NCBI GenBank assembly: GCA_035294125.1
Contig: DATGLM010000038.1
Span: forward strand, 45,696-109,695
Source of the DNA: CADDYT01 sp035294125
GTDB lineage: Bacteria > Chloroflexota > Ktedonobacteria > Ktedonobacterales > Ktedonobacteraceae
Length of the DNA stretch: 64,000 bases
Direction: 5' to 3'
Part shown: in pieces, positions 58,572 to 64,000 of the stretch
Layout: each line of letters starts with the position of its first letter
How positions within the stretch are numbered: position 1 is the first letter of the stretch
Notes under the pieces: model-generated
What the model was told of the DNA's origin: nothing
What the model saw: only the letters and a program-made list of their open reading frames with translations
Database searches by the model: none
Program-made: the position numbers and the translations under genes

Positions 58572-59600
58572 TTGAGTAATGAACCGGAAACACTTACCGG
58601 TGTAATCCTCAGCGGTGCGCATGGCATCTATGATGTCTATACGGACGAGGGCATCTTGCGCAGCACGCTGCGAGGAAAACTGAAAAAGGCCTTTGCCAGG
58701 GCGCAGGCCGCTACCAGATCAACGGGCAGGCCGCGCTCTCGCTACGAAAAAATTCCTACTGCCTCCCGCGCCCAGAGAGAACGCGAGGAGCAGGAAGTCT
58801 CCATCGTCCGTCTGACCGTCGGCGACCGTGTGAAAGTACGCCGCCTCGATGAGAAAACCGGCCTGATCGAGGAGATTTTGCCGCGCCAGAGCGCCATCTC
58901 CCGCAAAGACGCCGCTTCGACCGAAAAGAAGACGATTGAGCAGACCATGATTGCCAATCTTGACCAGGTCGTGCTGGTTTTTGCTGTGGCGCAGCCTGAG
59001 CCACACTTTGGCATGCTTGACCGCTACCTCGCCATCTGCGAATCGGCGGAAATTCAACCTATTATCTGCCTGAACAAGGTTGATCTGCCCCATGAACAGC
59101 GCGTCGATGAGGCCGCCGCCCTGTACAGCAGCCTCGGCTATCGCGTTCTCTGGACAAGCTCGCACACGGGAGAGGGCATCGATCAATTGCGTTCTCTGCT
59201 CAAAGACCACACAACGCTGTTTACCGGCCCATCCGGCGTCGGCAAATCATCACTCATCAACGCTGTCGAGCCGGGCATGGCCCTGAAAACCGGCTTTATC
59301 AGTGACGCGACGGGCAAAGGGCGGCATACCACCACCGGCTCGCATCTCTACCCGCTCTCGGAAGGCGGCTGGCTGGCCGATTCAGCCGGGATTCGCGCCC
59401 TCGCTCTCTGGAACATCGAGCCGGAAGAGCTGGCATACTGCTTCGTCGAGTTTCGCCCCTATCTCGGTGAATGCGAATACTCCGACTGCATGCACATCGA
59501 TGAAGAGGGCTGTGCCATCCGCCAGGCCGTCAACGATGGCCTCATCAACCCCCAACGCTACCGCAGCTACGTCAGAATCGCGACTGGAGAGGAACGTTAA
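58572..59600 (+). CDS. rsgA: Ribosome small subunit-dependent GTPase A
   Basis: RsgA of 342 residues, a circularly permuted GTPase that helps mature the 30S subunit. G4 N-K-V-D (about 168-171) precedes G1 'GPSGVGKSS' (219-227) and 'DSAGIR' (270-275); the zinc domain is Cys301, Cys306, His308, Cys314. The N-terminal OB domain is split by an Arg/Ala-rich insertion (about residues 38-75). The start is TTG 58572 with GGAGGG upstream. Confidence 0.95.
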   Translation: MSNEPETLTGVILSGAHGIYDVYTDEGILRSTLRGKLKKAFARAQAATRSTGRPRSRYEKIPTASRAQREREEQEVSIVRLTVGDRVKVRRLDEKTGLIEEILPRQSAISRKDAASTEKKTIEQTMIANLDQVVLVFAVAQPEPHFGMLDRYLAICESAEIQPIICLNKVDLPHEQRVDEAAALYSSLGYRVLWTSSHTGEGIDQLRSLLKDHTTLFTGPSGVGKSSLINAVEPGMALKTGFISDATGKGRHTTTGSHLYPLSEGGWLADSAGIRALALWNIEPEELAYCFVEFRPYLGECEYSDCMHIDEEGCAIRQAVNDGLINPQRYRSYVRIATGEER

Positions 59601-59720
59601 ACCTGCACTTATGCCAGTTAGAGCCACGTCATTGCGTGTTTGGGAACAGTGGGATACCCTGTACAGGTGGTTCTTGCAAAAGAACGTTCAGCAGAAGTTC
59701 CTGTCCTCTTATTATTATTG

Positions 59721-61112
59721 TTACTCGCTGGATATCTCCTCCACCAACGCCTCTATCAACTCCCCATCCTGCTCTTCCAGAACAGTTCTAGGGTCGAGCA
59801 GGAGAGCGTCGCGGAGGATGCGGGTGATGATAGGGGTGGGACGCAGACGCAGGCGTTTCGCCAGGTCTTCGAGAGGGATGGGGATGGTGTCGGCGTCGAG
59901 GGCGAGAAGCATGGTGGGCAGCGTCTCGCCGGGCAGGGAGCCGCCGCCAACGGTGGATTCGCCGCGTTGCAGGCGGGCGGGAATGTCGTGCGCCTGCAAT
60001 TGCGTGGCCCAGTGGGAGGCACGACGGGCGAGCTTCTCTGTGGGAGCGGCGATCATGCGCCAGATGGGGATGTGCGTCTGCGCCTCCCGGCGCTGGTAGT
60101 GGCGCAGCGTTGCTTCTAGAGCCGCCAGCGTCATCTTGTCGATGCGCACGGCCCGCATCAAGGGGTGCTTCGCGATACGGGCCAGTACCTCCTGCTTGCC
60201 GACAATGACGCCCGCTTGCGGCCCACCGAGCAGCTTATCACCTGAGAAGCAGACAACATCAGCGCCCGCTGCGATACTCTCCTGTGGCGTTGGCTCGTGT
60301 ACCATCCCGTACCGTTCGCTTGCCAGCAGACAACCGCTGCCGAGATCGTCCATCACCAGCAGGTTGTGCTGGTGAGCCAGATCTACCAGTTCGTTGAGCG
60401 GCGTGGCTTCGGTGAAACCGGTAATGACAAAGTTGCTGGGGTGGACGCGCAGGAGCAAGGCGGTGCGTTCGTTCAGGGCCGCCGCGTAGTCCGCTATGCG
60501 CGTGCGGTTCGTCGTGCCAACCTCGACAAGCTGGCAGCCGCTCTGCCGCATCACGTCGGGAACGCGAAAGCCGCCGCCAATCTCCACCAGTTGCCCGCGC
60601 GAGATCACCACCTCGCGTCCCGCTGCCAGCGTACTGAGCGCCAGCAGCACAGCCGCCGCGTTATTATTCGCCACCAGTGCCGCCTCGGCTCCCGTTAGCT
60701 CGCACAGCAACCCGGCTATGTGGCTGTGACGCGAACCGCGCTCCCCGGCCTCCAACTCGTACTCCAGGTTGGAATATCCACCCGCGACGCGCTGCACCGC
60801 CTCCACCGCCTCACGGCTGAGTGGTGAGCGCCCAAGATTGGTATTGATAATCACGCCGGTCGCGTTGATGACGGGTCGCAGGTGCGGTCGCTGCTCACGC
60901 TGCAAGGCCAGCTCCGCTCGCGCCAGCAAAACTTCTTGAGAAGGACAGGATGCGCCGCCGCGAATCTCGGCACGCGCCTGCATGAGGGTAGCTCGCAACG
61001 CCGAGAGCGCCAAAGGACGTGAGTAGTGCTCGATCAGCCGCTGCCCCGTTGTTGACTGCAACAACTCCGCGACCGAGGGCAGCAGCCGTAATTGCTTGGA
61101 ATTCACACTCAC
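59721..61112 (-). CDS. selA: L-seryl-tRNA(Sec) selenium transferase
   Basis: A 463-residue SelA, full length. 'LRPVINATGVIINTNLGRSPLS' is the family start, 'EYELEAGERGSRH' and 'CFSGDKLLGGPQAG' (PLP Lys293) are intact. It converts Ser-tRNA(Sec) to Sec-tRNA(Sec) with selenophosphate, using PLP made by PdxST. selB, selD and selC are not in the window. The MazF-type gene ends 22 bp upstream, so selA may be read from the toxin-antitoxin promoter. Confidence 0.95.
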   Translation of the reverse strand: MSVNSKQLRLLPSVAELLQSTTGQRLIEHYSRPLALSALRATLMQARAEIRGGASCPSQEVLLARAELALQREQRPHLRPVINATGVIINTNLGRSPLSREAVEAVQRVAGGYSNLEYELEAGERGSRHSHIAGLLCELTGAEAALVANNNAAAVLLALSTLAAGREVVISRGQLVEIGGGFRVPDVMRQSGCQLVEVGTTNRTRIADYAAALNERTALLLRVHPSNFVITGFTEATPLNELVDLAHQHNLLVMDDLGSGCLLASERYGMVHEPTPQESIAAGADVVCFSGDKLLGGPQAGVIVGKQEVLARIAKHPLMRAVRIDKMTLAALEATLRHYQRREAQTHIPIWRMIAAPTEKLARRASHWATQLQAHDIPARLQRGESTVGGGSLPGETLPTMLLALDADTIPIPLEDLAKRLRLRPTPIITRILRDALLLDPRTVLEEQDGELIEALVEEISSE

Positions 61113-61134
61113 ACAGCACCCCCGCTTCCAGGCA

Positions 61135-61566
61135 CTAATGCAAAGAATAGTACATCGTAATCGCCAGGCTGTTAGCTATCTTCGCCATCACTGCGCGCAG
61201 ATCAACTTCGTTGAGGGGGCAGATGGCGTACTGGTCAGCCAGCAGGGAACGCAGAACAGGATACAAAAGCTCGGTTTTCACCAGACTATCAGTGTCGAGC
61301 AGGGGATAATCTCGCTTCAGCAGGAGATGATGATACGGACGGAGTTTTCCACGATATGAAGTCAGCGCGACCACATTGACCGCGCCCGCGTGACGACAAA
61401 ACGGCTCTCCCGAAACGACCAGCGCGGGATGCCAGTCTAAGATACGCTTCTCCTCGATACCCGGAGGAAGCGACGGATAGCCAAAATTCACCCAGTATAA
61501 CATGCCACATTGCACTGGTATCTGATACGTCAGTGCTTCCGGCACAAGTTCTGGTGGATGAGGCAT
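61135..61566 (-). CDS. MazF/PemK-type toxin
   Basis: A 143-residue protein of the PemK/MazF fold. 'GMLYWVNFGYP' (about 21-31) is the first strand with the usual G-x-[V/I]-x-W-V-x-[F/L] look; 'RILDWHPALVVSGEPFCRHAGAVNVVALTSY' holds the core strands with R/H-P-A-L-V-V; 'LLLKRDYPLLDTDSLVKTELLYPV' matches the strand-helix with the catalytic Thr/Ser-x-x-Lys. MazF toxins are ribonucleases that cut mRNA or tRNA. A weak AGAAG precedes the ATG. Its likely antitoxin lies upstream. Confidence 0.75.
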   Translation of the reverse strand: MPHPPELVPEALTYQIPVQCGMLYWVNFGYPSLPPGIEEKRILDWHPALVVSGEPFCRHAGAVNVVALTSYRGKLRPYHHLLLKRDYPLLDTDSLVKTELLYPVLRSLLADQYAICPLNEVDLRAVMAKIANSLAITMYYSLH

Positions 61567-61629
61567 AAGCTATATTCTTCTGAGTGTACGAAAAACGACC
61601 CGTTGAGCGAAACGAAATGGAATGGGTGC

Positions 61630-61854
61630 TTACGACCTTGCCGCGCCAACCTGAGCAAACACCGGGACTTCATTTGCCTCTAGCTGAGTATGAAAACAGG
61701 TGGTAGTGAGTGACCAGGAATGAGTGACCAGACTTAGACGCTCTTCGCGTTCATCCTGGCTCTCTTCTTGAAGGGCAAGTGCGATTTGTTCCATGTCCCG
61801 TTGATACTGTTCTGCAAGCAAGGAAGAACGGCTGAAGTCACAATTCGTCGCCAT
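61630..61854 (-). CDS. Candidate antitoxin
   Basis: A 74-residue acidic protein (Q/E-rich helix, 'LLAEQYQRDMEQIALALQEESQDEREERL', given here in shortened form LLAEQYQ...EERL) with no named domain; helix-rich first half, unstructured second. It has its own AGAGGT 9 bp before the ATG and a strong promoter, and precedes the MazF-type gene by 63 bp in the same direction, the usual order for an antitoxin. Identity as an antitoxin is inferred from position and size alone. Confidence 0.5.
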   Translation of the reverse strand: MATNCDFSRSSLLAEQYQRDMEQIALALQEESQDEREERLSLVTHSWSLTTTCFHTQLEANEVPVFAQVGAARS

Positions 61855-61932
61855 AAGATTTTACCTCTTTAACTCCAAAGTCACTGTCGCCAGTCATCGT
61901 GCTGACTCTCATCGAAAACGCCAGGTGTTTTT

Positions 61933-61976
61933 TCTCCAACGTAGGAGATTATACCAGCTAAATTTTCGGCTTGCAA
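61933..61976 (-). promoter_or_regulatory. Promoter and operator-like repeat of the toxin-antitoxin genes
   Basis: On the minus strand TTGCAA (61976-61971), 17-bp spacer, TATAAT (61953-61948) with TGG in front. The palindrome TCTCC-AACGTA-GGAGA (61933-61948) sits at the start site, where an autoregulating antitoxin would bind. Transcript leader about 85 nt. Confidence 0.6.
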
Positions 61977-62065
61977 CGTTTTTATCCACTACTTTATAGC
62001 TCGGTTTATATTTGCCTGCAATTCGGTCTGTGGAATCTCCATTACCATTGTACCACTCCCAAAAA

Positions 62066-62108
62066 GTGCTTGACAGGACGCAAAACGTCCGCTATAATGG
62101 TCAAGCAC
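62066..62108 (+). promoter_or_regulatory. Consensus tRNA promoter inside nested inverted repeats
   Basis: TTGACA (62070-62075), 17-bp spacer, TATAAT (62093-62098): a perfect sigma-70 consensus, as expected for stable RNA. GTGCTTGAC (62066-62074) is repeated inverted as GTCAAGCAC (62100-62108), and the spacer contains GGACG-CAAAA-CGTCC. It drives the tRNA-Tyr/tRNA-Thr/tuf locus. Confidence 0.75.
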
Positions 62109-62152
62109 GGTCACTTAGATCGGCACAAACAACAGAAACACGTACTTTCCGG

Positions 62153-62233
62153 GGGCAGTTGCCAGAGCGGTCAATTGGAGCTGACTGTAAATCAGCCGCG
62201 CAAGCTGTGGAGGTTCCAATCCTTCACCGCCCA
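62153..62233 (+). tRNA. tRNA-Tyr (GTA), divergent copy
   Basis: Class II tRNA of 81 nt with anticodon GTA (62187-62189) and a long variable arm, nearly identical to the next copy. Three differences weaken it: an A-C mismatch in the acceptor stem (GGGCAGT against ACCGCCC), a changed base in the variable arm and TTCCAAT in place of TTCGAAT in the T loop. A 3' CCA is encoded (62234-62236). It may be decaying or specialised. Confidence 0.75.
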
Positions 62234-62275
62234 CCAGCACGGAGAGTATCTATACGATGAACTGTACAGTTATAT

Positions 62276-62356
62276 GGGCGGTTGCCAGAGCGGTCAATTG
62301 GAGCTGACTGTAAATCAGCCGCGCAAGCTGCGGAGGTTCGAATCCTTCACCGCCCA
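62276..62356 (+). tRNA. tRNA-Tyr (GTA)
   Basis: 81 nt, class II. Acceptor GGGCGGT/ACCGCCC, anticodon stem GCTGA/TCAGC with GTA at 62310-62312, T loop TTCGAAT. No 3' CCA is encoded (ACC-T follows). The intact copy of the pair. Confidence 0.92.
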
Positions 62357-62399
62357 CCTGTTTCGTTCCGTCTCGTGTCACTTTTCTGTTCTGTATACT

Positions 62400-62471
62400 G
62401 CCCGTGTGGCGCAGCGGTAGCGCACAGTCTTGGTAAGACTGGGGTCATGGGTTCGATTCCCATCACGGGCT
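62400..62471 (+). tRNA. tRNA-Thr (GGT)
   Basis: 72 nt. Acceptor GCCCGTG/CACGGGC, anticodon loop TTGGTAA with GGT at 62432-62434, T loop TTCGATT. CCA is not encoded. The order tRNA-Tyr, tRNA-Thr, tuf is the ancestral one also seen in E. coli thrU-tyrU-glyT-thrT-tufB. Confidence 0.93.
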
Positions 62472-62793
62472 CCCGTGGATCGAAAGGATTTGCCATCCTA
62501 TCCGGGATGAAATCATCACCACGATATCCGCAGCCTCTTCGCCTCTTCTTAAGGTATTTAAGAGGTGGGCCAGAGCTGCAAACAAGGATGCAGAGCCGCT
62601 TGCTGCCGTCTTCTGAGTTCGATCGTCACTCCCTGTAGCCGTTCATTTGTTTGTTACAGTCTGAACAGGGGCGATTCTCATTTGAGAAAGAAATGAGATC
62701 GAAATAACCAGAGGACGGCTGCTGCATGTCTATACTTAGCTGTTGCTGTCTTATCTGTCTGATCACAGATGAAAAAGGAGCCACTTTAGCAAA
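62472..62793. other. Leader between tRNA-Thr and tuf
   Basis: About 320 bp. No further tRNA (such as Gly or Trp) was found. A loose inverted repeat CTCATTTGAGAAAGAAATGAG lies near 62677-62697. tuf is probably cotranscribed with the tRNAs. Confidence 0.5.
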
Positions 62794-63999
62794 ATGGCAA
62801 AGAAGAAATTTGAGAGAACGAAGCCCCATGTGAACGTGGGGACGATTGGTCACATCGACCACGGCAAGACGACGCTGACAGCGGCCATCACCAAGGTGCT
62901 GGCCACGGCCAAACTGGCCAACTACGTCGCTTTCGACCAGATCGACAAAGCCCCGGAGGAGCGCGAGCGCGGCATCACCATCGCCATCGCGCACGTGGAG
63001 TACGAAACGGAGAAGCGCCACTACGCCCACGTCGACTGCCCCGGCCATGCCGACTACATCAAAAATATGATTACCGGCGCCGCGCAGATGGATGGGGCCA
63101 TCCTGGTGGTCAGCGCCCCCGATGGCCCCATGCCCCAGACGCGCGAGCACATTCTGCTGGCGCGCCAGGTGGAAGTGCCGGCCATGGTCGTCTTCCTCAA
63201 CAAAGTCGACATGATGGACGACGAGGAACTCTTAGAGCTGGTGGAGTTGGAAGTGCGCGAGTTGCTCAGCCGCTACCAGTTTCCCGGTGATGAGGTGCCC
63301 GTCATTCGCGGCTCGGCGCTCAAGGCGCTGGAGAGCAAGGGCAACCTCTCGCGGGAAGACCCGGAGGCCGCCTGCATCTGGGAGTTGATGGATGCGGTCG
63401 ACAGCTACATCCCCACCCCGCAGCGCGCCACCGACAAGCCCTTCCTGATGCCGATAGAAGACGTCTTCGGCATCAAGGGGCGAGGCACGGTGGTCACCGG
63501 ACGCATCGAGCGGGGCACGATCAAAGTGGGCGAGTCGGTCGACATCGTGGGCATGCGCGAGGAGACGCGCACAGTGGTGGTGACCGGAGTGGAGATGTTC
63601 CAGAAGACGCTGGATCAGGGCATTGCCGGCGACAACGTGGGCTGCCTGCTGCGAGGAGTGGAGCGCAGCGAGGTGGAGCGCGGACAGGTGCTGGCCCGAC
63701 CGGGATCGATCCGGCCCCACAAGAAGTTCCAGGCGCAGGTCTACGTGCTCTCCAAGGAGGAGGGAGGCCGTCATACCCCCTTCTTCAACGGCTATCGCCC
63801 GCAGTTCTACGTGCGCACCACGGACGTGACGGGGGCCATTCGCCTGCCGGAGGGGGTGGAGATGGTGATGCCGGGTGACAACATCGAGATGACCGTTGAA
63901 CTCATCCAGCCGGTGGCGATGGAGGAGGGGGTGCGCTTCGCCATTCGTGAAGGTGGTCGCACCGTTGGCGCAGGCGTCTGCGTCAAAGTCGAACAATAA
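62794..63999 (+). CDS. tuf: Elongation factor Tu
   Basis: A 401-residue EF-Tu, complete. 'HVNVGTIGHIDHGKTTLTAA' (G1), 'ERGITIAIAHVEYET' (switch I), 'DCPGHADYIKNMITGAAQMD' (G3), 'NKVDMMDD' (G4), 'GSALKALE' (G5); domain 3 ends 'GRTVGAGVCVKVEQ'. It carries aminoacyl-tRNA to the ribosome. GGAG lies 13 bp before the ATG. The gene is richer in GC and G-rich codons than its surroundings, as expected of a highly expressed gene. The TAA ends one base before the window edge. Confidence 0.98.
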   Translation: MAKKKFERTKPHVNVGTIGHIDHGKTTLTAAITKVLATAKLANYVAFDQIDKAPEERERGITIAIAHVEYETEKRHYAHVDCPGHADYIKNMITGAAQMDGAILVVSAPDGPMPQTREHILLARQVEVPAMVVFLNKVDMMDDEELLELVELEVRELLSRYQFPGDEVPVIRGSALKALESKGNLSREDPEAACIWELMDAVDSYIPTPQRATDKPFLMPIEDVFGIKGRGTVVTGRIERGTIKVGESVDIVGMREETRTVVVTGVEMFQKTLDQGIAGDNVGCLLRGVERSEVERGQVLARPGSIRPHKKFQAQVYVLSKEEGGRHTPFFNGYRPQFYVRTTDVTGAIRLPEGVEMVMPGDNIEMTVELIQPVAMEEGVRFAIREGGRTVGAGVCVKVEQ

Positions 64000-64000
64000 G

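Overview
The window looks like chromosomal DNA of a monoderm, GC-moderate bacterium of the phylum Chloroflexota, most likely class Ktedonobacteria. The reasons are the many Ser/Thr-kinase, WD40, GAF-like and LCP-type genes, the mycobacterium-like LprG lipoprotein/MFS pair, the Chloroflexota-type baseplate-J-like membrane protein next to an FtsA-like ATPase, and the dispersed palindromic repeats. This assignment is inferred from gene content; no 16S gene is present.

Layout. 1-7.9 kb: the C-terminus of a secreted serine peptidase, radC, an MFS exporter, then a minus-strand set made of an LprG/LppX-like lipoprotein, a 14-TM MFS pump with a fused extracytoplasmic domain, and a secreted protein with two copies of a similar domain. 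8.3-15.1 kb (plus): an amidohydrolase / DUF59 / zinc alcohol dehydrogenase operon of the kind that accompanies propane-type diiron monooxygenases, but with no monooxygenase in the window; a DMT exporter; an alpha/beta hydrolase that has lost its nucleophile serine; a YtcJ-like amidohydrolase. 15.1-22.5 kb: a WD40 propeller, an MFS exporter, and a minus-strand operon pdxS-pdxT-double GNAT-R3H/AAA ATPase. 22.9-32 kb: small metabolic genes, dnaA with ridA, a Ser/Thr kinase, and an LCP transferase with a TolB-like lipoprotein. 32.4-38.5 kb: a GAF-like protein, a 36-residue membrane protein, a GT39-like glycosyltransferase, an FtsH-type protease and a membrane-anchored unknown. 39.1-44.6 kb: a Pro/Ala-rich unknown, rsmD, a helix-turn-helix protein, then an ECF sigma factor fused to a SAM methyltransferase and coupled to an APC permease. 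44.7-50.3 kb: RidA, HAD, YggT, a P-loop kinase and alaS. 50.5-57.4 kb: an envelope block of FtsA-like ATPase, baseplate-J-like protein, ruvX, mltG and uppP. 57.6-64 kb: two small two-TM proteins, rsgA, selA behind a MazF-type toxin and its candidate antitoxin, and the tRNA-Tyr/tRNA-Tyr/tRNA-Thr/tuf locus.

Recurring features. Many gene ends carry unusually long, perfect inverted repeats with arms of 16-39 bp, two of which include the stop codon. Two housekeeping GTPase/nuclease proteins (RsgA, RuvX) carry low-complexity basic insertions. The strongest candidates for undescribed biology are the sigma-methyltransferase fusion, the LprG/MFS/secreted-domain export system, the toxin-antitoxin module ahead of selA and the FtsA-like/baseplate-J pair. 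Positions of short sites were counted by eye and may be off by one base.
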